From CAIWHR01 sp963726765 (lineage in GTDB: Bacteria; Pseudomonadota; Gammaproteobacteria; Burkholderiales; Casimicrobiaceae), in assembly GCA_963726765.1 (NCBI GenBank), contig CAVSDH010000005.1, positions 1 to 64,000 of the forward strand: 64,000 nt of DNA, read 5' to 3'. The translations under genes were made by a program, and so were the position numbers. Positions 44,251-53,849 of this stretch are shown piece after piece. Each line of letters opens with the position of its first letter. The first letter of the stretch is position 1. The notes below the pieces were generated by a model. That model ran no database searches, was not told the DNA's origin, and saw only the letters and a list, made by a program, of their open reading frames with translations.

Positions 44251-45365
44251 ATGAATTTCGAAACGCCGCAGGCGCTGTGGCTCCTGGTCGCCCTGCCGGT
44301 GCTGACCGGGCTGTATGTGCTCCTCCAGCGCAGGCGATCGCGCGCCGCCATGCGATACGCGAACCTCGCGCTGATCCGTGCGGCGCTGGGCCCGCGGCCG
44401 GTGCTGCGCCGGCACCTGCCGCCGCTCGTGCTCCTTCTGGCGCTCGGCGTGCTGATCGTCGCGGTGGCGCGCCCGAGCGCGGTGATCACGCTGCCGTCCG
44501 AGCAACGGACGATCATCCTGGCCATGGACGTCTCGCTGTCGATGCGCGCGACCGACGTCGAACCCTCGCGCATCGCCGCCGCGCGCGAAGCGGCCAAGGC
44601 GTTCGTCCTGGAGCAACCCGCAGACGTGCGCATCGGGATTGTCGCGTTTGCCGGCTCGGCGTCGATCGTCCAGAAGCCGACGGCAGAGCGCAAGGAACTC
44701 GTCGAGGCCATCGACCGTCTCCAGTTGCAGCTCCACACGGCGATCGGCAGCGGCATCATCGTGTCGCTCGCCGCGCTGTTTCCCGAGGACGCGGCCGAGT
44801 TCGAGGCCGCCAACACCAGCGTGCGCGGCGGTCGCGACGCGCCCCGCGGCGCGCCCATCGACAAGCCCAAGGCCGAACCGAAGAAGGAGTGGAAGCCGGT
44901 GCCTCCGGGGTCGAACCACTCCGGCGCGATCATTCTCCTCACCGATGGCCGCCGGACGACCGGCCCTGGTACGCTCGAGGCCGCCAAGCTCGCGGCCGAC
45001 CGCGGCGTCAAGGTCTATACCGTGGGTTTCGGAAGCGCAAAGGGCGGCACGGCGGACGCCGACGGAATGTCGATCTACATGCGCTTCGACGAGGAGGCGC
45101 TGAAGGCGATCGCCGAGGCGACGGCGGCGGAATACTTCCACGCGGGCAGCAGCGCCGATCTCAGAAAGGTCTACGAAACGCTCAACGCCCGCTACGTGCT
45201 GGAGAAGAAGGAGACCGAAATCTCGGCGCTGCTGTGTGCGGCCGGCGCTCTCCTTGTCGTCGTTGCCGCAGGATTGTCGGTCCTGTGGTTCGGCCGAGTG
45301 GCGCTTCGCGCGATCCGGCCATCGCGACTGCCGGCGCCGCCCGGGGACAGGAGGGGAGGGCATGA
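44251..45365 (+). CDS. VWA-domain membrane protein, paralogue of the 34896 gene (probable 3' frameshift)
   Basis: It shares the layout of the gene at 34896: N-terminal TM helices, WLLVALPVL and ARPSAVITLPSEQRT, MIDAS DVSLSMRATD, and C-terminal TM helix SVLWFGR. In the deposited sequence the frame runs on through the next gene to 46386. A one-base loss in the AGGAGGGGAGGG run near 45350 would instead end it at the TGA 45363..45365, overlapping the Bug start (ATGA). I adopt that end. The gene stands without MoxR or DUF58, divergent from the cyclase. Confidence 0.75.
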
Positions 45366-46330
45366 CGATGCTGCGTCGCGCATGGATTCTGGCCGTGCTG
45401 GCTTTGGCGATCCTGACCCCGCTGCCGGTGTCGGCGCAGTATCCGGGCAAGCCGATCCGCCTGATCGTGCCGTTTCCGCCGGCGGGCGCTGCGGATCTTT
45501 CGGCACGGGCCATTGCGCAACCGCTGTCGCAGGCGCTCGGACAGCCGGTCATCGTCGAGAACCGGCCTGGCGCGGACGGCGCGATCGCCGCCGATGTCGT
45601 CGTCAAGGCCGCACCGGACGGCTACACGCTGTTCTTCGGCACCAATACCGCCATGTGCGGCGTGCCGGCGATGCGCAAGAGCCCGCCGTACAACCCGCTC
45701 ACGGACTTCACGCCGATCTCCCTCGTGGGTTCGTTCGGCTTCTTCCTGTTCACGAACGCGGCGGTCCCGGCGCAGTCGCTGCGGGAGCTGATCGACTATG
45801 CGCGCGCCAATCCCGGCAAGCTCAACTATGCGACGGGCAACAGCACCAGCGTCCTCGCCAGCGCGCGGTTGAAGGCGCAGGAGCATATCGAGATGGTCGA
45901 GATCCCCTACAAGGGGGACGCGCCTGCGACGGCCGATCTCGTCGCCGGCCGCGTGCAGCTGATGATCGCCACGCCCGGCACCGCGGTGCCGTTCGTCAAG
46001 GAGGGTCGGCTGCGGGCTCTCGTGACCCTCGCGCCTTCGCGCAGCCCGCTGCTTCCCGACGTGCCGACCAATGCCGAGGCCGGGATGTCGCCGCTCGCCA
46101 TCACGCCGTGGGCCGCGCTCTTCGGACCGGCCAAATTGCCGAAGGAGATCGTCGACCGCCTCGCGCGCGAGGTGGCGGCGTTGGTCGTTCGCCCCGACGT
46201 GCGCGAGCAGCTCGATCGCTACGCGTTCGATGCCAGGAGCTCGTCGCCGGAGGAGCTCGGCATCTACCTCAAGGAACAGGTCGACGTGTGGATCCGCACC
46301 GCGCGCGAGGTCGGCATCGTGCCCGACTGA
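45362..46330 (+). CDS. Bug/TctC-type tripartite tricarboxylate receptor
   Basis: The 322-residue periplasmic binding protein has a signal peptide (AWILAVLALAILTPLPVSAQ) and Bug words PFPPAGAADLSARAIAQPLS, GQPVIVENRPGADGAIA and LLPDVPTNAEAGMSPLA. It presumably binds a carboxylate, with no permease adjacent. The start at 45362 has GGAGGGGAGGG upstream, and its ATGA overlaps the inferred end of the VWA gene. It ends 12 bp before the converging small membrane protein. Confidence 0.92.
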   Translation: MTMLRRAWILAVLALAILTPLPVSAQYPGKPIRLIVPFPPAGAADLSARAIAQPLSQALGQPVIVENRPGADGAIAADVVVKAAPDGYTLFFGTNTAMCGVPAMRKSPPYNPLTDFTPISLVGSFGFFLFTNAAVPAQSLRELIDYARANPGKLNYATGNSTSVLASARLKAQEHIEMVEIPYKGDAPATADLVAGRVQLMIATPGTAVPFVKEGRLRALVTLAPSRSPLLPDVPTNAEAGMSPLAITPWAALFGPAKLPKEIVDRLAREVAALVVRPDVREQLDRYAFDARSSSPEELGIYLKEQVDVWIRTAREVGIVPD

Positions 46331-46342
46331 TGCCCGGAACGA

Positions 46343-46651
46343 TCAGCGCGGCGCATTGCTGCCGGGGCCGAACTTCTTCTCGGTGAGCCGCTCGACCAGG
46401 AGCCTTTCGCAGATCTTGAACACCAGATAGAAGATGATGCTGAGGACGGCCGACAGCAGCAGATCGATCAGCTGCTCGAGCGCGCCGTCGGCGATCACCA
46501 TCAGCCCGTACTGCACGAAGAGATCGATGTTCATCTTGAGCAGCACGAACAGGTTGACCGACGTTATGCCGAAGAGCAGGAAGAATCCGACCATCAGCAC
46601 GAACGTCAGCACCGGGTGCACGTAGAGAAATTCGAGCCATCGTTTGGGCAT
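46343..46651 (-). CDS. Small integral membrane protein, unknown
   Basis: The 102-residue product has about three hydrophobic helices (VLTFVLMVGFFLLFGITSVN, residues 14-33; then VLLKMNIDLFVQYGLMVIA; then LIDLLLSAVLSIIFYLVFKIC). The tail is basic. No family is recognised. It is convergent with the Bug gene and divergent from the GNAT. Confidence 0.68.
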   Translation of the reverse strand: MPKRWLEFLYVHPVLTFVLMVGFFLLFGITSVNLFVLLKMNIDLFVQYGLMVIADGALEQLIDLLLSAVLSIIFYLVFKICERLLVERLTEKKFGPGSNAPR

Positions 46652-46792
46652 GGGGACCTGCGGATGCCGGGAGCGTCCGCGATTGTAGTCGACGCAGGGG
46701 TGATTGTCGTTGCCGGGCCGGGCGGCGAGCGCTTGCCCCGTTGCCGCGCGACACCGTTACACTTCGGAATCTCTTGCCGGACGCCGAATCCG

Positions 46793-47497
46793 TTGCCATG
46801 GCTCTCTGCCACCCCCGAACATCAACTCGACAACGCCGTCTGGTGGTGCCTTTCGACGCGCCACGCGCATCTCGCGCAGGGCGGCCCGCTCGCGCGCCGC
46901 TACCCGGCCGCTTACTCCCCGATCACGGGGTTTCCCGACACCGGCGACGTCGACGTGGCAGCGCTGGAGTCACTGGTCGAGATCGGTGACGACATGGGGT
47001 CCGTCGGTCCTCGCGTGCCGGTGCTTGGGTCGAACTGGGAATTGCTCCTCGAAACGCCGATCACGCAGATGATCCGGACCGAACGGTCGTTGCTTCCGGA
47101 AGGCGATGTCGAAACGACGATCCTCGGCGAGTCCGACGTCGCCGACATGCTGGCCCTCGTCGAATTGACGCAGCCGGGACCGTTCCGGTTGCGCACGATC
47201 GAACTCGGGCATTTCATCGGCATTCGCGAAGGCGGGCGGCTCGTCGCCATGGCCGGCGAACGGATGTGGGTCGGAGACTGCCGCGAGGTGAGCGGCGTGT
47301 GCACGCACCCCGACGCGCAGGGCCGCGGCTACGCGCGCATGCTCACCGGCCGGGTCGTCAACAGGATGCTGCGTACCGGCCAGACGCCGTTTCTGCACGT
47401 GACGAGCGGCAACACCCGCGCCATCGAGGTCTACGGCGCGCTGGGGTTCCGTCGGCGCACCGAGTTTCCGTTGCTGCATGCGAAACGAATCGGATAG
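46793..47497 (+). CDS. GNAT family acetyltransferase
   Basis: The 234-residue product resembles FR47-type GNATs. The acetyl-CoA site appears as VCTHPDAQGRGYARMLTG (V/I-x-x-x-P-x-x-R/Q-G-x-G/A), and the C-terminal NTRAIEVYGALGFRRRTEFPL completes the fold. The start is uncertain. TTG at 46793 is the in-frame candidate. An ATG at 46798..46800 would be in frame only if one G of ATGG were extra, which would fit the indel pattern seen elsewhere. It is the first gene of the run with DUF1028 and the Dpp genes. Confidence 0.78.
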   Translation: MPWLSATPEHQLDNAVWWCLSTRHAHLAQGGPLARRYPAAYSPITGFPDTGDVDVAALESLVEIGDDMGSVGPRVPVLGSNWELLLETPITQMIRTERSLLPEGDVETTILGESDVADMLALVELTQPGPFRLRTIELGHFIGIREGGRLVAMAGERMWVGDCREVSGVCTHPDAQGRGYARMLTGRVVNRMLRTGQTPFLHVTSGNTRAIEVYGALGFRRRTEFPLLHAKRIG

Positions 47498-47521
47498 CGG
47501 ACGTCGCGGCCGCCTGCTCAA

Positions 47522-48241
47522 GTGACCTGGTCGATACTCGCACACGAAGCAAGCGGCGCGTTCGGTGTTGCCGTCGCGAGCCGCTTCTTCGCGGTGGGCG
47601 CGCTGTGCCCGCACGTGCGCAGCGGCGTCGGGGCGCTCGCGACGCAGGCGCTCGTCAATCCTCTCTATGCGGAAACCGGCCTCGCGCTGCTGGCCGAAGG
47701 CACGCCGCCGGAGGAGGTCGTCCGCCTGGTCACGGGGCCCGATGCCGGGCGTGACCACAGGCAGTTGCACCTGATCGATGTGCGCGGACGCGTCGCTGCG
47801 CACACCGGTCGAGCATGCATCGACTGGTGCGGTCACATCGCCGGCGAGAATTACAGCGTTGCCGGGAACATGCTTGCAGGACCGCAGGTGCTGCAGGACA
47901 CCGCCGCCGCGTACGAGGGCACCTCGCGCCTCCCGCTCGCCTTGCGCCTGCTCGCTGCGCTCGACGCGGGCGACGCGGCGGGGGGCGACAAGCGCGGCAA
48001 GCAGGCCGCGGCGATTCTCGTCTGCACGACCGAGGCGTACCCGTCGCTCGATCTTCGCGTCGACGATCACGAAGAGCCGTTTCGCGAGTTGCGGCGCCTC
48101 TATGAACGGAGCTGCGAGCGGTTCCAGCCTTTCGTGGAGTGCCTGCCATCGCGCGCCAACGCGGCAGGCGTCACCGATCGGTCCGTCATCGAGGAGCGCA
48201 TCGCGCGATTCCGGGCGGGACGCGCGCACGGGACCCGATGA
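47522..48241 (+). CDS. DUF1028 family Ntn-hydrolase-like protein
   Basis: The 239-residue product starts at GTG 47522 with the family N-terminus TWSILAHEASGAFGVAVASRF. It continues with VRSGVGALATQALVNPLYAETGLALLAEG and the SVAGNMLAGPQVLQD motif. The family resembles Ntn-hydrolases and is often found beside peptide transporters. A role in hydrolysis of imported peptides or amides is possible but unproved. Its TGA overlaps the first ATPase gene (ATGA). Confidence 0.88.
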   Translation: MTWSILAHEASGAFGVAVASRFFAVGALCPHVRSGVGALATQALVNPLYAETGLALLAEGTPPEEVVRLVTGPDAGRDHRQLHLIDVRGRVAAHTGRACIDWCGHIAGENYSVAGNMLAGPQVLQDTAAAYEGTSRLPLALRLLAALDAGDAAGGDKRGKQAAAILVCTTEAYPSLDLRVDDHEEPFRELRRLYERSCERFQPFVECLPSRANAAGVTDRSVIEERIARFRAGRAHGTR

Positions 48242-49227
48242 GCTCGCTGCTCGAGGTACGGAACCTCCGGACGCTGTTCAAGGTCGACGGACGCGAGATA
48301 CCTGCGGTCGACGGCGTGAGCTTCGAGGTCGCGCCCGGGCGGACGCTTGGAATCGTCGGCGAGTCCGGCTGTGGCAAGAGCGTCACCGCGCTGTCGATCA
48401 TGGGGCTCGTCCCGCAGCCGCCGGGCCGCATCGCGGCCGGCGAGATCCTTTTCGAGGGCGCCGATCTCCTCACGCTGCCGCCAGCCGCCATGCGCGAGCT
48501 GCGCGGCAATCGGCTGTCGATGATCTTCCAGGAACCGATGACGTCGCTCAATCCGGCATTCACGGTGGGTGCGCAGATCGTCGAGGTGATCGAGCGTCAT
48601 CATCCGGGAGGCAGCGCGGAGGCGAAAGCGCGCGCCATCGAAATGCTGAGGCGGGTGCGCATTCCGTCGCCGGAAAGCCGCTTCGACGAGTATCCGCACC
48701 GGCTCTCCGGCGGCATGCGACAGCGCGTGATGATTGCGATGGCGCTGGCCTGCGGCCCGCAGGTATTGATCGCCGACGAGCCGACCACCGCGCTCGATGT
48801 CACGATCCAGGCGCAGATCCTCGACCTCATGCGGGCGCTGCGCGAGGAGACCGGCACCGCCATTGTCCTCATCACCCACGATCTCGGCGTCGTGGCCGAG
48901 GTCGCGGACGACGTCGTCGTCATGTATGCAGGACGTGTCGTCGAGCGCGCGCCTGTCGTCGCGCTGTTTGCGGAACCGCAGCATCCGTACACGATCGGGC
49001 TGCTGGGATCGATTCCGCGCCTGCACCTCGAGCAGGCGCGGCTTGCGGCAATCGAGGGGCAGGTTCCAGGCCCGGAATCGGCGGTGCAGGGCTGCCGCTT
49101 CCATCCGCGATGTCCGTTCGCCGTCGGGCGCTGCGGGCGCGAGGATCCTCCGCTGGCGGAAATCGCGCCGGGGCACCTGGCCGCGTGCTGGCGCGCACCC
49201 CTTGACGACGGGGACGACGTCGCATGA
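48238..49227 (+). CDS. Dipeptide/oligopeptide ABC transporter ATP-binding protein (DppD/OppD type)
   Basis: The 329-residue ATPase has Walker A GESGCGKS, the signature LSGGMRQRV, Walker B LIADEPTTALD and the C-terminal oligopeptide-family region GCRFHPRCPFAVGRCGREDPPL, whose four Cys form an iron-sulphur or zinc motif typical of this family. It pairs with the next ATPase. It overlaps DUF1028 upstream and the second ATPase downstream by four bases each. Confidence 0.93.
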   Translation: MSSLLEVRNLRTLFKVDGREIPAVDGVSFEVAPGRTLGIVGESGCGKSVTALSIMGLVPQPPGRIAAGEILFEGADLLTLPPAAMRELRGNRLSMIFQEPMTSLNPAFTVGAQIVEVIERHHPGGSAEAKARAIEMLRRVRIPSPESRFDEYPHRLSGGMRQRVMIAMALACGPQVLIADEPTTALDVTIQAQILDLMRALREETGTAIVLITHDLGVVAEVADDVVVMYAGRVVERAPVVALFAEPQHPYTIGLLGSIPRLHLEQARLAAIEGQVPGPESAVQGCRFHPRCPFAVGRCGREDPPLAEIAPGHLAACWRAPLDDGDDVA

Positions 49228-50297
49228 ACGACTCCTCGAAATTGCCGCTGCTCCGCGTCGAGGGGCTGGTCAAGCATTTTCCGGTTCGGCAAGGATTGTT
49301 CGGCCGATCGGACCGTTTCGTGCGCGCGGTCGATGGCGTCGATTTCGAATTGGCCACCGGTGAAACGCTTGCGCTGGTCGGCGAATCCGGCTGCGGCAAG
49401 TCGACGACCGGACGACTCGTGCTGCGCCTGCTCGAGCCGACGGCGGGCACGATCCGCTTCGACGGCGTCGACATTTCGAGACTTCCGGAGCACGCGATGC
49501 GACGCCACCGCCGCGCGCTCCAGATCATATTCCAGGATCCGTTCGCGTCGCTCAACCCGCGGATGACCATCGGCCAGATGCTGGCGGAACCGCTTGCGCT
49601 GCACGGCCTCGCGGAAGGTCGCCGGGCGGAGCGCGTCGCCGATGTCCTGCATCAGGTCGGGCTCGCGCCGGCGCACGCGCGGCGCTATCCGCACGAGTTT
49701 TCCGGCGGCCAGCGACAGCGAGTCGGCATCGCGCGCGCGCTGGCGGTCGAGCCGCGGCTCATCGTCTGCGACGAGCCCGTCTCGGCGCTCGACGTCTCGG
49801 TCCAGGCGCAGGTCGTCAACCTGCTGTGCGATCTGCAGCGGCGCCTCGGTCTCGCCTACATCTTCATCGCGCACGATCTCGCCGTCGTCCGGCACATCGC
49901 GACGCGCGTCGCGGTCATGTACCTCGGGCGGATCGTCGAGTACGCCGACAAGCGGGCGCTGTTCGCGGCTCCGCGCCATCCCTATACCCAGGCCCTGCTG
50001 GCGTCGATTCCGGTGCCGGAACCGGCGCTGCGACGGGAACGCCTGCTCCTCCCGGGCGACGTGCCCAACTCAATGGATCCGCCGTCCGGATGCCGGTTTC
50101 GCACCCGGTGTCCGCATGCGCAACCCCAATGTGCGGAAGAGAGTCCGCCGCTCGAGATGGACGGCGGCCACGGCGTTGCCTGTCACTTCTGGCGCCAGCA
50201 CCCGCCTCCCGCCGCTCTCGTTCCGGACGCCGCGGCGCTTCCGCGGAATGCCCGGCTCCTGCGGCTGCAGTCGGCCTTCCGGTCGGCGGTACCCTGA
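49224..50297 (+). CDS. Dipeptide/oligopeptide ABC transporter ATP-binding protein (DppF/OppF type)
   Basis: The 357-residue ATPase has Walker A GESGCGKS (near residue 53), the signature FSGGQRQRVGIARAL, Walker B IVCDEPVSALDVSVQAQ and the family C-terminal Cys motif GCRFRTRCPHAQPQCAEESPPL. It completes the ATPase pair. The ATG at 49224 is coupled to the upstream stop (ATGA). The binding protein follows after 108 bp, where a separate promoter may lie. Confidence 0.93.
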   Translation: MNDSSKLPLLRVEGLVKHFPVRQGLFGRSDRFVRAVDGVDFELATGETLALVGESGCGKSTTGRLVLRLLEPTAGTIRFDGVDISRLPEHAMRRHRRALQIIFQDPFASLNPRMTIGQMLAEPLALHGLAEGRRAERVADVLHQVGLAPAHARRYPHEFSGGQRQRVGIARALAVEPRLIVCDEPVSALDVSVQAQVVNLLCDLQRRLGLAYIFIAHDLAVVRHIATRVAVMYLGRIVEYADKRALFAAPRHPYTQALLASIPVPEPALRRERLLLPGDVPNSMDPPSGCRFRTRCPHAQPQCAEESPPLEMDGGHGVACHFWRQHPPPAALVPDAAALPRNARLLRLQSAFRSAVP

Positions 50298-50324
50298 AGG
50301 AGACGGGCCTCCGCGACGGAGTGC

Positions 50325-50330
50325 TATCCT
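50325..50330 (+). promoter_or_regulatory. Weak candidate -10 box before the peptide-binding protein
   Basis: TATCCT in GTGCTATCCTCGTC, 76 nt upstream of the ATG at 50406, in the 108-bp gap after the second ATPase. It might give the binding protein extra expression. Confidence 0.28.
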
Positions 50331-50405
50331 CGTCGACGGCGCTGTCGGCGCCCTGATGACATCCACTTTCTGAACCGTCCCTGCCACTCCGATATCGAGA
50401 TCACC

Positions 50406-51933
50406 ATGACTTCGACCCCGCGAACCACCGGCTTCGCCACGGCACTCATCCTCGCAGCAGCGCTGACCGGCGCGCCGGCGGGCGGCCAGACGCTGCGCGT
50501 CGGCCTGGCCGAGGACCCCGATGTTCTCGACCCCACGCTTGCCCGCACGTTCGTCGGACGCGTCGTCTTCGCGGCGCTGTGCGACAAGCTGTTCGACATC
50601 GACGAAAAGCTCACCATCGTGCCGCAGCTCGCGACGTCCTGGGAGTGGTCGTCCGACAGCAAGGCGCTGACGTTTAAGGTCCGGCCGGGCGTCACGTTTC
50701 ACGACGGCGAGAAGCTCGATGCCGCCGCGGTCAAGTTCAACATCGAGCGCCACAAGACGATGACCGGCTCGAACCGACGGGGGGAGCTCGCACCGGTCAC
50801 GAGCGTCGACATCATCGATCCGATGACCGTGCGCCTCAACCTCTCGGCACCGTTTGCGCCGCTCCTCGCCGCGCTCGCCGATCGTGCCGGCATGATGGTT
50901 TCGCCCAAGGCGGCGCAGGCGGCGCAGGACAAGTTCGGCGCGAAGCCGGTGTGCTCGGGACCGTTCCAGTTCGTGGAGCGCATCGCGCAGGACCGCATCG
51001 TGGTCCAGCGCTTTGCCAACTACTGGAACAAGGGAGAGATCCACGTCGACCGGATCGTCTATCTGCCGATCGTCGACTCGACGGTGCGGCTCGCCAATCT
51101 CAAGTCGGGACAGCTCGACTTCATCGAGCGCATGTCGCCGTCCGACGTCCCGGCGCTCAAGACCGATGCGCGGTTCAGGATCTCGAAGATCACCGAAATC
51201 GGCTACCAGGGAATCACGATCAACGTCGGCAAGAGCGATCTCGCGCAGCAGAATCCGCTCGGCAAGGACGCGCGCGTGCGGGAGGCGTTCGAGCTCGCCC
51301 TCGACCGCGACGGCATCGTCCAGGTCGTGATGGAGGGCGAGGCCACGCCGGGCAACCAGTGGGTCGCACCGAACAATCCGTTTTACGCGAAGAGCATGCC
51401 CATCCCGAAGCGGGACGTCGCAAAGGCGAAGGAGCTCCTGCGGCAGGCCGGCGTGACGAATCCGAGCTTCACGCTGATGACGCCGACGACGCAGCGACGC
51501 GCAGAAAATCGCACAGGTCGTGCAGTCGATGGTCAAGGAAGCGGGCTTCGACGTGAAGATACAGTCGACCGAGTTCGCGACGTCGCTCGACCTCGCGGAC
51601 AAGGGCCAGTACGACGCCTACGTTCTCGCGTGGAGCGGCCGCGCCGATCCCGACGGCAACATCTACAGCTTCGACGCCTGCAAGCAGCCGCTCAACTATG
51701 CCGGGTTCTGCAAGCAGGAGGTCGACGACCTGCTCAACCGCTCGCGCACGGCGCGCGACCCGGCCGAACGGCGCAAGGCCTACGAGCAGATCGCCGCCGT
51801 CGTCCTCCACGAACGGCCGATCGTCTATCTCTATCACCGCGACTGGCTGTGGGCCTACACGAACAAGCTCTCGGGCCTGCGCACGGTTCCCGACGGTCTC
51901 GTTCGCGTGCAGGGACTGAAGTTCGGCGGTTGA
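50406..51933 (+). CDS. ABC transporter substrate-binding protein, family 5 (peptide type), frameshifted
   Basis: The gene encodes a binding protein of about 509 residues: a signal peptide (FATALILAAALTGAPAGGQT), then TLRVGLAEDPDVLDPTLART and GVTFHDGEKLDAAAVKFNIERH. At 51492 the frame breaks after NPSFTLMTPTT and continues one base later as SDAQKIAQVVQSMVKEAGFDV to the TGA at 51933. One extra C explains it. The two halves line up with whole SBP_bac_5 proteins, including YLYHRDWLWAYTNKLSGL near the end. It serves the permeases and ATPases of the same cluster. Confidence 0.85.
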
Positions 51934-52010
51934 GCGTCCGCTTACCCCGATCGATCCAGGTACCCGCTGCGCGACGTTCTCGCAGGTCACCCGGAGAAGA
52001 ACGCTCAGCG

Positions 52011-52952
52011 ATGTCCACCTTTCTCGCCCGGCGCCTCGCGACGATCGTCCCGACGCTGTTGTTCGTCTCGATGCTCGTCTTCGGACTGCAGCAGCTGCTG
52101 CCGGGTGACGCGGCGGTTGTTCTGGCGGGCGAGGATCGCGACCCCAACGTCGTGGCCTACCTGCGGACCAAGCTGCACCTCGACCAGCCGCTGCCGGTTC
52201 GCTACGTGTACTGGCTGGGCGGCGTGCTGCGGGGCGACCTCGGCGAATCGCTGCGCATCCAGAAACCGGTGACCGCGCTGATCGCCGAGAAGCTGCCGGT
52301 GACGATCGAGCTCGCCGCAATCGCCATCGTGATCGCGCTCGCGATCGGAATTCCGGCCGGCATCGTCTCGGCAGTCGCCAAGGGCTCGGCGTGGGATTAC
52401 GCGGCCAACGCCGTCGCCCTTTGGGGGCTCTCGACGCCGAATTTCTGGCTCGGGATCATGCTGATCCTGCTCTTCTCGGTCTCCCTCGGGTGGTTGCCGG
52501 CATCGGGCTATGTGAGCCCGTTCGAGGATCTGCGCGCGAATCTCGCGGCAATGATCATGCCCGCGTTCGTCCTCGGCAACGCGATTGCGGCGGTCCTGAT
52601 GCGCCACACGAGGAGCGCCATGCTGCAGGTGTTGTCGTCGGACTACGTGCGGACTGCGCGTGCCAAGGGCCTGACCGAGCGTGTCGTCGTGCTGCGTCAT
52701 GCCCTGCGGAACGCGCTCGTTCCGATCATCACGCTTGGAGCGCTCGAGTTCGGCACGTTGCTGTCCGGTGCCGTGCTGACCGAACAGGTGTTCACGATCC
52801 CGGGTTTCGGCAAGCTGATCGTCGACGCAGTGTTCAACCGCGACTACGCCGTCGTGCAGGGCGTGGTCCTGTTTACCGCCACCGCCTACATTGCGCTCAA
52901 TCTGCTCGCCGACCTCGCCTACTTCGTCGTGAACCCGAGAATGCGGGGCTGA
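52011..52952 (+). CDS. Dipeptide/oligopeptide ABC transporter permease (DppB type)
   Basis: The 313-residue inner-membrane permease has an N-terminal FLARRLATIVPTLLFVSMLVF, six TM helices and the EAA-like loop DYVRTARAKGLTERVVVLRHALRNALVPIITLG near residue 215. It forms the channel with the next gene. It starts 77 bp after the binding-protein stop, and its stop is two bases before the next start. Confidence 0.93.
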   Translation: MSTFLARRLATIVPTLLFVSMLVFGLQQLLPGDAAVVLAGEDRDPNVVAYLRTKLHLDQPLPVRYVYWLGGVLRGDLGESLRIQKPVTALIAEKLPVTIELAAIAIVIALAIGIPAGIVSAVAKGSAWDYAANAVALWGLSTPNFWLGIMLILLFSVSLGWLPASGYVSPFEDLRANLAAMIMPAFVLGNAIAAVLMRHTRSAMLQVLSSDYVRTARAKGLTERVVVLRHALRNALVPIITLGALEFGTLLSGAVLTEQVFTIPGFGKLIVDAVFNRDYAVVQGVVLFTATAYIALNLLADLAYFVVNPRMRG

Positions 52953-52954
52953 CC

Positions 52955-53827
52955 GTGGCGACCCTCGCCATCGACGTGCTTCCGCGCGAATCGAGCCCCG
53001 GCCACCGCGCATTCGTCCGTCTGCTCCGGCGACCCTCCGCCATGCTGGGCCTCGCGGTCGTCTGCGCGTTCGTGGTCCTGGCGCTCGCGGCGCCGCTTGT
53101 TGCGCCCTACGATCCGATCGCCACCAGCTGGAGCGCCATCCGCAAGGCGCCTTCGATGGCGCATCTCTTTGGCACCGACGAGCTGGGGCGTGACGTGCTC
53201 TCGCGCGTGATCTTCGGCGCGCGGGCGTCGTTGCTGGCCGGCGTGGTCTCGGTGCTGATCTCGCTGTCGCTCGGGATACCGATCGGCCTGGTCGCGGGGT
53301 ACGTTGGGCGCTGGACGGACGGAGTCATCTCGCGCGTCACCGATGCAATGCTTGCCACGCCGTTCCTGATCCTCGCGATCGCGCTCGCCGCGTTCCTCGG
53401 GCCGAGCCTCACCAACGCGATGATCGCCATCGGCATCTCGGCCACGCCGGTGTTCATCCGCCTGACCCGCGCGCAGGTTCTCGCGGTGAAGGTGGAGGAC
53501 TACGTCGAGGCCGCGCGCGCGGTAGGGAACCCCCACTGGCGGATCGCGCTGCGCCACATCCTGCCGAATGTCGTGCCGCCGCTCATCGTGCAGGCGACGC
53601 TCGCGATTGCGGCCGCGGTCATCGCCGAGGCGAGTCTCTCGTTCCTCGGCCTGGGGCAGCAGCCTCCGGCGCCGAGCTGGGGAAGCATGCTCAACACCGC
53701 GAAGAACTACATCGAACAGGCGCCATGGATGGCCGTCTGGCCCGGCCTGTCGATCTTCGCGCTGGTGCTCTCGTTCAACCTGCTTGGGGACGGCCTGCGG
53801 GACGCGCTCGATCCGCGGCAGGCCTGA
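52955..53827 (+). CDS. Dipeptide/oligopeptide ABC transporter permease (DppC type)
   Basis: The 290-residue permease begins at GTG 52955. It has an N-terminal cytoplasmic segment, HLFGTDELGRDVLSRVIFGARASL, TM helices and the EAA loop EDYVEAARAVGNPHWRIALRHILPNVVPPLIV, followed by LSFLGLGQQPPAPSWGSML. It completes the importer: two ATPases, two permeases and one binding protein within 48-54 kb. Confidence 0.93.
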   Translation: MATLAIDVLPRESSPGHRAFVRLLRRPSAMLGLAVVCAFVVLALAAPLVAPYDPIATSWSAIRKAPSMAHLFGTDELGRDVLSRVIFGARASLLAGVVSVLISLSLGIPIGLVAGYVGRWTDGVISRVTDAMLATPFLILAIALAAFLGPSLTNAMIAIGISATPVFIRLTRAQVLAVKVEDYVEAARAVGNPHWRIALRHILPNVVPPLIVQATLAIAAAVIAEASLSFLGLGQQPPAPSWGSMLNTAKNYIEQAPWMAVWPGLSIFALVLSFNLLGDGLRDALDPRQA

Positions 53828-53849
53828 CGTTCTTCCTCTGGCGGCGCGG

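Noticed and set aside
42595..45606. A minus-strand frame of 1003 codons
   Set aside because: It overlaps the cyclase and VWA genes in another frame and encodes Arg-rich nonsense with no family resemblance.
44194..46386. A VWA protein of 730 residues
   Set aside because: It would overlap the whole Bug gene in another frame. A single-base loss near 45350 explains the missing stop.
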